A stretch of DNA of 52,634 bases. It comes from Gemmatimonadota bacterium. GTDB lineage: Bacteria > Gemmatimonadota > Gemmatimonadetes > Longimicrobiales > Gaopeijiaceae. Position 1 is the stretch's first letter; each line of letters opens with the position of its first letter. The stretch lies in assembly GCA_015664885.1 (NCBI GenBank), contig DQPL01000055.1, positions 1 through 52,634 on the forward strand, given 5' to 3'. Under the pieces are notes generated by a model. That model saw nothing but the letters and a program-made list of their open reading frames with translations, did not search any database and was not told where the DNA came from. Position numbers and translations under genes: made by a program. Positions 37,171 to 46,169 of this stretch are shown here, piece by piece.

Positions 37171-39086
37171 GCAAGAAAATAAGGCCGTCGCCACGGATGG
37201 TGGTTGCGGTCTTCACGGCGGCGTTGCTCTCTGGCGCCGCGCTCCCCGTCGACAACCCGCTGTTGGACGCGGCGCGTCGAGGCGAGGTCGAGGTGGTCAG
37301 GTCGTTGCTCGACGGTGGTGCAGACGTGAACGCGGCTCGAGGGGACGGCCTGACCGCCCTGCACGCGGCTGCGGAGCGCGGCCATCTCGACGTCGCGAAG
37401 CTGCTGATCTCGGCCGGCGCTGAGCTGGATGCAGGTACCCGCATCGGTCGATACACCCCGTTGCACCTCGCTGGTCGCGGCGGACATGGTCGCGTAGTCG
37501 GAGCGCTGGTCGAGGCCGGCGCTGACGTGAACGCCACCACCAGCAACACCGGGGTCACGCCCGTTCACCTGGCGGCCGCCGCGGTCGGCGGCGAGACGTC
37601 CGTCGCGACGCTGCTGGATCACGGGGCTGACGTGAATGCGCGAGAGGCTTCGTCAGGACAGACGCCGCTCATGTTCGCCGCGGCCTACGATCGCTCGGCG
37701 GCTGTAAGGATGCTGCTGAACCGCGGCGCGGATGCAGCGATCACCACCGAGGTCGTCGATGTGCTGCGAAGCGTCGCGATCGATAGGGAGGCCAACCGTC
37801 GGTTTCGGGAGATGGTCCGGTCGCTACGGGACGGTGCCCCCAACGCCGCTAATTGGGAGCCGAGTCCTGCTCAGGTGCAGGCGGCCATCCGCGCTCAACG
37901 GGAGTTCCTTCTCTCCGACGATCCCGTAGGACCAGTCGACGCCAGCGAGCTCGTGAACTACCGGCCGGATTACCCGGGTGGCCCCGAGGTCGCGCGCCCT
38001 CCCTACCGGGAGACGCTCGTTGGGAAGACCGGAGGCATGACGGCGCTGCTACACGCGGCTCGAGAGGGCCATGTCGAATCGGTGCGCAGGCTGCTCGATG
38101 GTGGCGCCGGCGCGGACCAGGTCAGTGGCGGCGACCGAACGAGTCCTCTGCTGATGGCGGCGCTCAATGGCCAATTCGACGTCGCGCTGCTTCTGATCGA
38201 GCGCGGGGCGAATCCCAACTTGGCCGCCTCCACCGATGGAGTTGCGCCGCTGTTTGCGGTGCTCCAGACACAATGGGCACCCAAGTCGAATTACCCGCAG
38301 CCGAGGGCGCACGACAATCAGGAGGCGGAGCACATGGAGGTGTTGCGCGCTCTCCTGGAGGCTGGCGCCGATACGAACGTGCGACTGGACACCCACTTGT
38401 GGTACTGGGAATATGGTCTCACCAAGCTGGGGATCGACCTGCAGGGCGCGACCCCGTTCTGGCGGGCGACGTTCGCGCAGGACCTCGACGCGATGAAGCT
38501 TCTCGCCGCGTACGGCGCAGACCCGAACATTCCTACTTCGTGGCCAGCCGTCGGAATGAGAGAGCGCCGGCAGCAGGATGGGCGCCAGCAGGAAGATTCG
38601 GGGCTGCCGTCTATTCCCGAGGGTGTGCCGAGTGCGTACCCCGTGCACAGCGCCGCGGGAGGCGGATGGCTCGGGCTGGGAGCGTTCAGCGTGCGTAGCG
38701 TCCCCGACCAGTTCATGTCGGTCCTGAAGTACCTGATCGACGAACACGGCGCCGATGTCGACCTTAGGGACTCGTGGGGCTACACGCCGCTCCACTATGC
38801 AGCCTCCCGCGGGGATGACGAGATGATCCGCTATCTGGTAGCGCAGGGCGCGGACGTCGGCGTGATCACACGGCTCGGACAGTCCACGGCCGACATGGCT
38901 CGGGGTGGCCGGGCCGGCTTCTTCACCAGGGTGGAGTACCCGGAGACTGTGGCGTTGCTGCAGAGCCTGGGCTCGACGTTGGAGTGCCTGCACACGCACT
39001 TCCTCGACACCGGAGACTTCTGTCCGGGCGCTGGCGTGATCTGGGCGAGCGACTCAGTACCAGCCAAGGCCGGTTCCGGCAGGTAG
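37167..39086 (+). CDS. Exported ankyrin-repeat protein
   Basis: 639 residues from ATG 37167, overlapping the DUF1552 stop. A signal-like N-terminus (MVVAVFTAALLSGAALP) precedes about eight ankyrin repeats in two or three blocks. The first block includes LLDAARRGEVEVVRSLLDGG, GLTALHAAAERGHLDVAKLL and TPLHLAGRGGHGRVVGALVE. The later ones include ALLHAAREGHVESVRRLLDG and a final YTPLHYAASRGDDEMIRYLV. Linkers between blocks are Pro/Arg-rich. It is probably a periplasmic scaffold for the DUF1592/DUF1552 pair. Frame ends with cysteines (LECLHTHFLDTGDFCPGAG). Confidence 0.88.
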   Translation: MSKKIRPSPRMVVAVFTAALLSGAALPVDNPLLDAARRGEVEVVRSLLDGGADVNAARGDGLTALHAAAERGHLDVAKLLISAGAELDAGTRIGRYTPLHLAGRGGHGRVVGALVEAGADVNATTSNTGVTPVHLAAAAVGGETSVATLLDHGADVNAREASSGQTPLMFAAAYDRSAAVRMLLNRGADAAITTEVVDVLRSVAIDREANRRFREMVRSLRDGAPNAANWEPSPAQVQAAIRAQREFLLSDDPVGPVDASELVNYRPDYPGGPEVARPPYRETLVGKTGGMTALLHAAREGHVESVRRLLDGGAGADQVSGGDRTSPLLMAALNGQFDVALLLIERGANPNLAASTDGVAPLFAVLQTQWAPKSNYPQPRAHDNQEAEHMEVLRALLEAGADTNVRLDTHLWYWEYGLTKLGIDLQGATPFWRATFAQDLDAMKLLAAYGADPNIPTSWPAVGMRERRQQDGRQQEDSGLPSIPEGVPSAYPVHSAAGGGWLGLGAFSVRSVPDQFMSVLKYLIDEHGADVDLRDSWGYTPLHYAASRGDDEMIRYLVAQGADVGVITRLGQSTADMARGGRAGFFTRVEYPETVALLQSLGSTLECLHTHFLDTGDFCPGAGVIWASDSVPAKAGSGR

Positions 39087-39697
39087 AGGTCGCCGTGCGG
39101 CCCTACAGGAAGGCGTCTCGGGCGCGATGTACTATCCGTACCACCAGAGCGCCGCCTCGAGCATGAGGCTGGCGCTGCGCACTTCCGGGAACGCCGGTTC
39201 GGTCACGGCGGCTGTGCGCGGCGTCCTTCGAGATCTGGCACCTGAGGCGCGGCTGTCTGCGGTGGCGACGATGGACGAGATCCTTGCTCGGTCTGTTTCC
39301 AGCCAGAAGGGCGACCACGGCCGTCCTGGTCCCCTTCTCAGCAGCAGCAGCCGTCCTGGCGGCCATGGGTATATACAGTGTGCTCGCGTATCAGGTGGCC
39401 GGTCGCCGGCACGAGATTGGGGTCCGCATGGCGCTTGGCGCGACCGTCGATAGGGTCGCGAACGGAGTCGTGCGAAGAGGCCTTCTCCTGTCCGGAGTGG
39501 GGTTGTTGCTGGGCATTCCTGCGGCGATGGCAGCGACCCGCCTCATCAGGAGTAGTCTCTTCGGAATCGAGCCCTTGGATCCACTGACCCATGCGGTCGT
39601 GTCGCTGCTTGTTGGGATCGTTGCCACGGGTGCTTGTTTGCTGCCGGCCCGCCGCGCGGCCCGAGTCGATCCGGTCACAGCGTTCAGATCCGATTGA
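39087..39697 (+). pseudogene. 3' fragment of an ADOP/FtsX-type permease, frameshifted
   Basis: Directly after the ankyrin stop the frame ...LQEGVSGAMYYPYHQ appears, the periplasmic segment of an ADOP permease, followed by VSSQK. One extra G in the ggg run at 39309-39311 then shifts into AVLAAMGIYSVLAYQVAGRR, HEIGVRMALGA and LPARRAARVDPVTAFRSD, the normal C-terminus. Only about the last 195 of roughly 800 residues remain. No PadR gene is nearby. This is the second decayed ADOP locus in the window. Confidence 0.85.
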
Positions 39698-39703
39698 ACA
39701 CTA

Positions 39704-39730
39704 GGGTGGCGGGGCCCAGCCCCGCCACCC
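39704..39730 (+). terminator. Perfect 12-bp GC-rich hairpin
   Basis: gggtggcggggc - cca - gccccgccaccc: two 12-base arms, fully complementary, three-base loop. It lies between the ADOP fragment and the serine hydrolase gene. No U-tract follows (attgtcggg), so it is not a textbook intrinsic terminator. Transcript end or 3' protection is the likely role; it could instead be a dispersed palindromic repeat. Confidence 0.55.
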
Positions 39731-39772
39731 ATTGTCGGGCTTCGCGCCCACCTCCCCGATGATCCCCACAGC

Positions 39773-40945
39773 ATGAATCCTGAACGCGCGCGGCGGCTAG
39801 CCGTGCTCCTCGTAGCTCTCTCTACTCCCGCACTCTCGGGAGCTCTGTCCGGTCAGTCGACAGACCCGCTGAGCGCTGCCGTTCAGGTATATATCGATTC
39901 GCTCACCCATAACTCCGGTATCCCCGGGCTCACGCTCGGCCTCGCGTTGCCAGATGGCACCTCTCGCGGTTTTGCGGCGGGCTGGTCGGATACGACTGCC
40001 CACCGTGAGATGCGTGCAACCGACCGCATGCTTCAAGGCAGCGTCGGCAAGACGTATTTCGGAGCGGTAGCGCTTCAGTTGGTGTCCGAGGGTCGACTCG
40101 ATCTGGATGCGCGCCTGGCCGACTACCTCGGCGACGAACCCTGGTACGACCGACTCCCCAACGGTGATGACGCCACCATCCGGCAGCTCATGAGCCATAC
40201 CAGCGGCATCGTGCGCTACGAGCTCAACCCGGCGTTTCTCCAGGACCTGACGCGGGAACCCATGCGTACGTGGACGGCTGAAGAGCGCCTCGCGTACTTG
40301 TTCGGAATGGAGCCTCCGTTCGCCGCGGGTGAGGGCTGGGACTACTCAGACACGAACTACATTCTCGTTGCAATGGCTGTCGAGAAAGTTCTCGGCACCT
40401 TGATCTACGACGAGATCGACCGTCGACTGCTCGGGCCGCTCTCGCTCGAGAATACGGTCCGCTCGGACCGGCCTGCGGTGCCCGGTATCGTGAACGGCTA
40501 CGGCGGTCCCGAGAACCCGTTCGGGGACTTTGACGAGACAGTCTCGGAAGGCCGACTGGTCTTCAACCCGCAGTTCGAATGGGCCGGTGGCGGCTTTGCT
40601 TCCACGACGGAAGACCTCGCGATCTGGGTGAGACACATTCACGAGGGCCGCGCGTTCGACCCGACGCTGCTCGACGACTTCAGGACCGGGACGCCGGCGC
40701 CGCTCGGTCCCGAAGCCAGCTATGGTCTAGGCGTCGTCATGATGCAGCTGCCGGCGGGAACGGCCTGGGGACACAGCGGCTTCATGCCGGGCTACCGGAC
40801 TGAGGCGTACTACTTCCCGGACTACGGTTTCGCGCTGGCCTTGCAGGTCAACTCGTCGGACCGGCCAGCGTTCGATCGGCCTCCGCTGCTCCTGCTCAGC
40901 GAGCTCGCGGAAATCGTGAGCGAGCACCTCGGGCTGGGACGGTAG
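39773..40945 (+). CDS. Secreted beta-lactamase-family serine hydrolase
   Basis: 390 residues with a signal peptide ending near LSGQS. Class C beta-lactamase/PBP-like motifs: S90-V-G-K93 (SxxK nucleophile) in LQGSVGKTYFGAVAL, Y191 in WDYSDTNYILVAMAVE (YxN-type box) and HSG in WGHSGFMPGYR. It is more likely a cell-wall amidase/carboxypeptidase or esterase than a resistance enzyme. Five bases downstream begins a NamZ-like gene. In Bacillus subtilis, namZ lies with amiE, another beta-lactamase-family protein that strips peptides from MurNAc. An AmiE-like role is therefore plausible but unproven. Confidence 0.87.
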   Translation: MNPERARRLAVLLVALSTPALSGALSGQSTDPLSAAVQVYIDSLTHNSGIPGLTLGLALPDGTSRGFAAGWSDTTAHREMRATDRMLQGSVGKTYFGAVALQLVSEGRLDLDARLADYLGDEPWYDRLPNGDDATIRQLMSHTSGIVRYELNPAFLQDLTREPMRTWTAEERLAYLFGMEPPFAAGEGWDYSDTNYILVAMAVEKVLGTLIYDEIDRRLLGPLSLENTVRSDRPAVPGIVNGYGGPENPFGDFDETVSEGRLVFNPQFEWAGGGFASTTEDLAIWVRHIHEGRAFDPTLLDDFRTGTPAPLGPEASYGLGVVMMQLPAGTAWGHSGFMPGYRTEAYYFPDYGFALALQVNSSDRPAFDRPPLLLLSELAEIVSEHLGLGR

Positions 40946-40949
40946 CATC

Positions 40950-42128
40950 TTGAGCGAGGTCCACGTGCGTGCCGGGATCGATCGATTGCTAGCGGGGGAG
41001 GCCGACCATCTGCGCGGTGCCGCGTGCGGCCTGATCGTGCACCCCGCGTCGGTGGCGTCGGACCTGACCTTCTCCGCGGACGCGCTGCTGGGCGCGGGCT
41101 TCGACGTGCGTGCGCTCTTCGGCCCGCAGCACGGCGCGCGCGGAGAAAAGCAGGACAACATGATCGAGTCGGAGTACTACGCTGACCCGGTAACCGGCCT
41201 CCCCGTGCATTCCTTGTACGGGGAGACCCGCAAGCCCACGCCCGAGATGCTGGACGGGCTCGACGCGCTCCTCTTCGACCTCCAGGACGTGGGGGTCCGG
41301 GTGTTCACCTTCGTGTGGACGATGGCGCTCTCGATGGAGGCGTGCGCGGAGGCCGGCGTTCGCTTCGTGGTGCTGGACCGTCCCAATCCCATCGGCTGCC
41401 ATCGCCGCGAAGGGCCCGTGCTTCGTGCCGGGTTCGAGTCCTTCGTGGGTCTCCACCCGGTGCCGCTCCGCCACGGACTCACGTGCGCAGAGTTGGCTAG
41501 GTGGCTCAACGATGTTCGCGGCATCGCTTGTGAGCTCGAGGTCATTGCCTGCGAGGGGCTCCGTCGACGGATGCGGTGGTCGGACACCGGACTTCCGTGG
41601 GTGAGGCCGAGTCCCAATCTGCCCACCCTCGACTCGTGCGAGGTCTATCCTGGCACGGTGCTGGTCGAGGGCACCAACCTTTCGGAGGGAAGGGGCACGA
41701 CGCAGCCGTTCGAGTTCGTCGGAGCCCCCTACCTGGATGCTCGTGCTTTCGTCGAGCGACTGGATGGGCACGCTCTTCCGGGCGTACGATTCCGGCCCTG
41801 CCACTTCGAGCCGACGTTCCAAAAACACGCAGGCACCATCTGCGGAGGTGCGCAACTCCACGTCACGGATGTCGAGAGGTTCCAGCCGGTACGAACCTCG
41901 GTGGCGATACTCAGCGCCGCGAAAGAGCTGGCTCCGGAAGCATTCGCGTGGAAGAGTCCGCCCTACGAGTACGAAGGGACAATCGCGCCCATCGACATTC
42001 TCTGGGGGCACTCTGGGTTGCGCACGGGTGTGGACGCGGGCGCTACTGTGGATGAAGTCCTACACGGCGTCGATCACGAACTCACGGACTTCGGCGACAG
42101 CGTCGCACGCTTTCTGCTCTACGAGTAG
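40950..42128 (+). CDS. NamZ-like DUF1343 protein (putative exo-beta-N-acetylmuramidase)
   Basis: 392 residues from TTG 40950. DUF1343 signatures: GLIVHPASVAS, LFGPQHGARGEKQDNM, PVHSLYGETRKPTPEMLDGL, LLFDLQDVGVRVFTFVWTM, VVLDRPNPIG, LPWVRPSPNLPTLDS and LVEGTNLSEGRGTTQPFEF. The characterised homologue NamZ removes terminal MurNAc from peptidoglycan fragments during wall recycling. No signal peptide is evident in the predicted start region, so the protein may be cytoplasmic here. It follows the serine hydrolase with a five-base gap. Confidence 0.9.
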   Translation: MSEVHVRAGIDRLLAGEADHLRGAACGLIVHPASVASDLTFSADALLGAGFDVRALFGPQHGARGEKQDNMIESEYYADPVTGLPVHSLYGETRKPTPEMLDGLDALLFDLQDVGVRVFTFVWTMALSMEACAEAGVRFVVLDRPNPIGCHRREGPVLRAGFESFVGLHPVPLRHGLTCAELARWLNDVRGIACELEVIACEGLRRRMRWSDTGLPWVRPSPNLPTLDSCEVYPGTVLVEGTNLSEGRGTTQPFEFVGAPYLDARAFVERLDGHALPGVRFRPCHFEPTFQKHAGTICGGAQLHVTDVERFQPVRTSVAILSAAKELAPEAFAWKSPPYEYEGTIAPIDILWGHSGLRTGVDAGATVDEVLHGVDHELTDFGDSVARFLLYE

Positions 42129-42172
42129 CAGTCGGCGCGCGACGCCGTCACGCCGCCAGCACAGTGGCTCCC

Positions 42173-42559
42173 TTAGGAGCAGGCAGCGCTCCTCGAGAGC
42201 ACCGACTCGATCCTCAGGTCGAGTATGTCGCCAGGGTCGGCCTCGATGGTGTCTGTCGTGCACTTCGGGCCAGCTAGCAGATCGATCTCGATGCGCAGGG
42301 GCTTGCTGAAATCCCACGGAATTTCCAGTACCGCCTGCTGTTTGCCAACGACTATGCCGAGGTGCTGGCGCGAGCTCGAGCCGATAGCGTAGAGTCGCGC
42401 GTCCATGAAGTTGTCGTTCTGCACGTGCACGCGGATGGTCCCCTCCGCGACTGCGTCGCGGGTGAAGGGCTGCCCGCGCTCGACTGCTCTTCCGCTTGAC
42501 GCGCAGGCCGTGATTACGACGAGCGCAGCGATCGATATCAGTGTCTTCCTCATCATCAT
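42173..42559 (-). CDS. Small putative lipoprotein of unknown function
   Basis: About 128 residues. Three consecutive ATG codons (42559, 42556, 42553) follow GGAGGTGAGGAG on the minus strand. The signal MRKTLISIAALVVITAC ends in a good lipobox. The mature part IRVHVQNDNFMDARLYAIG ... LEIPWDFSKPLRIEIDLLAG looks like an all-beta domain, with three more cysteines (KCTTD and AACS). I do not recognise the family with certainty. It is convergent with the NamZ-like gene. Confidence 0.7.
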   Translation of the reverse strand: MMMRKTLISIAALVVITACASSGRAVERGQPFTRDAVAEGTIRVHVQNDNFMDARLYAIGSSSRQHLGIVVGKQQAVLEIPWDFSKPLRIEIDLLAGPKCTTDTIEADPGDILDLRIESVLSRSAACS

Positions 42560-42602
42560 CTCCTCACCTCCGGAGCCAGCCACCGTTTCAGTATACGACG
42601 CA

Positions 42603-42914
42603 TGAGGACGGGGAATAACCACCTGCGATGGCCCCACGCTGCTGCGCGCGGAGGCGTCCTATCACGCAACGGTGCTCTTGGATGAGCCGGCAGAGGAAGG
42701 GGCCTACCGTCAGGTGCTCGAGGCGTACCCCGACGACGCGACCGCACCTAAGAATCGCAGCCTGATTCTCGAAAATCGTGGCGAGTTCGCTGAGGCGGCC
42801 GGAATGCTGGAACACGCGCTGTCCACTCCCAACCAAACGCGCGTCCAATATCTGAACCTCATCGAGGTGCTGCTGCGACAGGGCTTAGCGGACTCTGCGC
42901 AGGTCGTACAGTAG
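42603..42914 (+). pseudogene. TPR-containing protein fragment
   Basis: An open frame with LLRAEASYHATVLLDEPAEE, GAYRQVLEAYPDDATA, LILENRGEFAEAAGMLEHAL and RVQYLNLIEVLLRQGLADSA, which reads as about two tetratricopeptide repeats. No start or ribosome site is convincing (GTG 42672 is internal to the repeat), and it stops after only 80-100 codons. It looks like a scrap of a larger TPR protein, for example the C-terminal part of a kinase or secretion-associated protein. Confidence 0.5.
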
Positions 42915-42944
42915 GTCGCCGACGGGCGGTACTAGCAGCTTGGC

Positions 42945-44531
42945 CTAGGCCTTGATGAGACCCCTCTGCTTCAGCTCTTCATCGAAGGCGACGAGCTCGT
43001 AGTCGTCCTCGAAGCCGATCTTGTCGAGCGCCGGTAGGTAGCGGCCGAAATCGGTCTCACTTTCGGTGAGTTCGCGATCGAAGAGAGCGAGTTCACGCTC
43101 TCCGGCCTCGGCGGCGGAGTCGCTGGTGGAGAAGACGATCTCCCCGAGTGTCCGGTTTTCGAGCTGTAACTTCCGACGCACGGTCTCACTGGCTGTGAAC
43201 TGCTGACGGAGAGCCGGGAAGGTGTAGCGCGTGTCTCCGGCGTCGTCGACTGCCACGGCGGCGTCGAGCTCGGCCGCCAACCCCTGAAGCGCCGCATCCA
43301 CGGCTGCCCGCTCGACGACCTGCTGCTTTAGGCGGGAGACCACATGCTCGTATGCCTCTGCGGCGCCGACGTCGCGACCTTTGTCCAGAGATCGACTGTA
43401 CACCAGACCGAGCAGAACTCGACGGATGTTCTGTTTCTCCCGGCGCTTGTTCTCACGGGTCACGCCCCACATGCGCAGGAGAGGAACTCCGTAGAAAAGG
43501 ACACTGAAGACGACCGGTATCAGGATTAGCCCAACCACGGCGACGGGATCGCTGAGGCTAATCCCGAGCCTCGGAAAGATGAACCACGGCGACGTGGCGG
43601 CCGCGACCAGCGTGAAACCGTTCATGCCGGCGACGACCGCGTTGGCGCCCGCGGTGTTGCCGGTCAGCTCCTGCTTGTGCTCGAGGCGCAGCCAAGCTGG
43701 GTTGGGCTCGCGCGCTTTCGTGTCGTGGGCGCTGAGCATCAGTTCGGGAAAAGCGTACACTAGTTCGCCGTCCGGCGAGACCGCCGCTTCGCCGTCGTAC
43801 GCGCCGAGCAAACGTCCCATTTCGTCCTCGGCCTCCGGGAACGTGAGCGCGGTGTGCTCCACCAGCTCGGCGGTTGTGATGACTCCCTTGCGAGCTCGGA
43901 TGAGTCGGATCGTGCTGCGATCGAGCTGGGCCTGAGTCGGGGTCGGCTTGTCGGGCCCGAACACAAAGGCGAAGACCTTCTTGTAAAAGGGTGGCCGGTC
44001 TTCCTTAGCGAGCGTGCCTTCCCAGCGACGACCGTAGTACGGTCGGCCGAGTCTCCAGCGCGGCGTCCAGATGTAGTACCAGAGCCAGAAGTTGCCGAAG
44101 CCGCCGTGCCTGTGACCCCCGCCTCTCCGTCCGCCCAGGATGCCGCCCCCGCGCGAGTTACTATTCTTGTTCGCAAAGAGCGCCGCGATCACCAGCGCCA
44201 CGAAGATGAGGAAGTAGACGACCAACATGATCACGATCGTGGCCTTGAAGCCCTTTGTGAACACATCGGTGGCGGTGCGCTTCATGCGCGCGAGCACGGG
44301 CTCCGTTCCGCGCACGATCAGCTTCTCGTCGAACTCGTAGAGCAGTTCACCGGTGTCGGAGACCGCCAGGTGCCCTTGGTGCGACTCCAGCAGCACCTTG
44401 AGTCCCGAGCGCACATTGTCCCCGGGCAGACCGGAATCCGCGACGACATCTCCTACTGTGCCTCGGCCTTGTAGGCGCCGAAGTGAGGCGAGGATGTCGG
44501 ATTGGTGCTCGGCGAGGGTGAGCGTGCTCAC
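42945..44531 (-). CDS. Unrecognised membrane protein with three winged-helix-like repeats
   Basis: 528 residues. Three similar segments end in the same strand pattern: residues 24-71 (TVGDVVADSGLP to DTGELLYEFDEKL), 215-265 (ITTAELVEHTALTFPEAEDE to DGELVYAFPELM) and about 388-443 (AAEAYEHVVSRLKQQVVE to GDTRYTFPALRQ). Each resembles a winged helix with a beta-hairpin wing. Between them lie a membrane helix (97-119), a Gly/Arg/His-rich stretch and a Trp/Tyr-rich stretch (FWLWYYIWTPRW, 148-159), then two more helices (about 297-317 and 328-349). It may be a membrane-anchored sensor or nucleic-acid binder; no function is known to me. Confidence 0.8.
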   Translation of the reverse strand: MSTLTLAEHQSDILASLRRLQGRGTVGDVVADSGLPGDNVRSGLKVLLESHQGHLAVSDTGELLYEFDEKLIVRGTEPVLARMKRTATDVFTKGFKATIVIMLVVYFLIFVALVIAALFANKNSNSRGGGILGGRRGGGHRHGGFGNFWLWYYIWTPRWRLGRPYYGRRWEGTLAKEDRPPFYKKVFAFVFGPDKPTPTQAQLDRSTIRLIRARKGVITTAELVEHTALTFPEAEDEMGRLLGAYDGEAAVSPDGELVYAFPELMLSAHDTKAREPNPAWLRLEHKQELTGNTAGANAVVAGMNGFTLVAAATSPWFIFPRLGISLSDPVAVVGLILIPVVFSVLFYGVPLLRMWGVTRENKRREKQNIRRVLLGLVYSRSLDKGRDVGAAEAYEHVVSRLKQQVVERAAVDAALQGLAAELDAAVAVDDAGDTRYTFPALRQQFTASETVRRKLQLENRTLGEIVFSTSDSAAEAGERELALFDRELTESETDFGRYLPALDKIGFEDDYELVAFDEELKQRGLIKA

Positions 44532-44571
44532 GGCTAGTCCGTTTGGAAACGAGGTATGAGTGTGACTGCTA

Positions 44572-46062
44572 CTACGATGTTTCGCTGGAGGTCCTTCCAG
44601 CTTCCTCTATCAACGCTACCACGGCCTCGCTCGCGGTGTCTTCGGTCACGATGGCCAGTCCGACGTACATCCCGGTGGACAGCAGCATCGCCGGGAAGAT
44701 TTCATGAATGATCTCAGACCCCGGCGCGAAGTCCCAAGCGAGAAGCACCACGATCCCAGTAACGAAGGACCCCACGACGGCGGTCCCGCTCCCCCGCTTC
44801 CAGTGCAGACCCAGTACGAGCGCCGGGAAGAAGCACGCGCCGTAGAGTGCCCCACTGAAGGCGGTCAACTCCACGATACCCCCCAAGGGGTTCAGCGAGA
44901 TGAGCATCGTGATGAAGGCGAACAGCGCCACCCATCCACGCGTCCAGAACATCTCCTGTTCCTCGCTGCGGCCAGGCCGGATAATACTTACCACGTCCCG
45001 CTCGGTGGTCGATGCCAATACGAGCAAGACGCTGTCGAGCGACGACATTGCGGCCGCGACCATGGCCACCAGCAGGAACGCGCTCGTGCCTTGCCCGAAC
45101 ACTTCAGCGAGCAGGTTCGGGATCACGAGGTCCGTATCCTCGATCCCGTCGGGAAAGATCCGTCGCGCGTAGATCCCGATGGGGATCAGCAGCGAAAAGA
45201 CCGCGGCGAACGTCAGAGACGACACCCACATGCCGGTCCGTATGGCTTTTTCGCCCTCCAGCGCGAAGAAGCGTGACAGCTGACGGGGCTCGACCGCGAA
45301 CTTGATGAGCCCCGCCACCATCGTCCCGATCAGGACTGGGACCGCTACGCCGCCTCCCCACGTAAAGAGCGCTTCGCCGCCTGGCTGTGTGCGGACCTCG
45401 GTGATGGAGCCGAGTCCGCCGGCCGCGTTCACCGTCCCGAAGAAGAGCAGCACCGCGGCGACGATCATGACCACGCCCTGGACCGCATCGGTCTTCACGA
45501 CCGAGATGAAGCCGCCGACCATCGTATACGTCATGACGATGAAGAAGACGATGACGATGGAGATCTTGTACGGGATTTCGAGGAAGACTTCGAGCAGGTT
45601 GCCAATGCCCTTGAAGACCGCGGTCATGTAGAAGAGCGAGGCAGCGATAACGATGAGCGCGGCGAAGATGCGGGCGGTAGTGCTATCGAAGCGGAGTCCG
45701 ATGAAGTCGGGCACCGTCAATGAATCCATCGCTGCGGTAAAACTGCGCAGCCTCGGAGCGACCACGATCCATGCGAAGAGGCAAAAAGCGACCGACATAG
45801 GGATGAACAACAGCCACGGCAACCCCCAATCGTATGTGCGGCCGCTGAAGCCCACGAACGAATTCGTGCTCGCGTATGTCGCGAAAAACGAGAGGCCGAT
45901 GACCCAGCCACCCATGTTGCGGCCGCCGACGTAGTAGTCGGAGAGGTCCTTCGTCTTCTTGTTCCCGCTCCAGGCGTGGTGCGCGAGTATGACGGTGTAG
46001 AGTGCCAGCAGCGTATACACCATCCAGTACTCGCGCAGGTTGGCAAGCACAGCGTCGATCAT
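44572..46062 (-). CDS. Sodium:solute symporter (SSS family)
   Basis: 496 residues from ATG 46062, preceded by GGGGAGCGA. It has about 13 hydrophobic segments. Signatures are LSDYYVGGRNMGGWVIGLSF, FATYASTNSFVGFSGRTYDW, VPDFIGLRFDSTTARIFAAL, YTMVGGFISVVKTDAVQGVV and VAMVAAAMSSLDSVLLVLAS (the SSS core with the Na2-site serines). The substrate is unknown. It is downstream of a MatB-like acyl-CoA synthetase on the same strand (107 bases apart), so a short carboxylic acid taken up and then activated is a reasonable guess. Confidence 0.9.
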   Translation of the reverse strand: MIDAVLANLREYWMVYTLLALYTVILAHHAWSGNKKTKDLSDYYVGGRNMGGWVIGLSFFATYASTNSFVGFSGRTYDWGLPWLLFIPMSVAFCLFAWIVVAPRLRSFTAAMDSLTVPDFIGLRFDSTTARIFAALIVIAASLFYMTAVFKGIGNLLEVFLEIPYKISIVIVFFIVMTYTMVGGFISVVKTDAVQGVVMIVAAVLLFFGTVNAAGGLGSITEVRTQPGGEALFTWGGGVAVPVLIGTMVAGLIKFAVEPRQLSRFFALEGEKAIRTGMWVSSLTFAAVFSLLIPIGIYARRIFPDGIEDTDLVIPNLLAEVFGQGTSAFLLVAMVAAAMSSLDSVLLVLASTTERDVVSIIRPGRSEEQEMFWTRGWVALFAFITMLISLNPLGGIVELTAFSGALYGACFFPALVLGLHWKRGSGTAVVGSFVTGIVVLLAWDFAPGSEIIHEIFPAMLLSTGMYVGLAIVTEDTASEAVVALIEEAGRTSSETS

Positions 46063-46169
46063 TCGCTCCCCAGGGCGCAGATCGTGATCAGGAGCCCCAC
46101 AAGACCCCAGTTGAGAGGTCGGCGCAAGCCGCGTCGCGCGCAGTCCGGCAAAAGGGCTCGCGTAAGGCG

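Noticed and set aside
36010-37194. Minus-strand 394-codon frame opposite the DUF1552 gene
   Set aside because: Antisense to a clear family; no ribosome site and no motif. The same applies to the long frames at 40989-42011 and 11244-12116.
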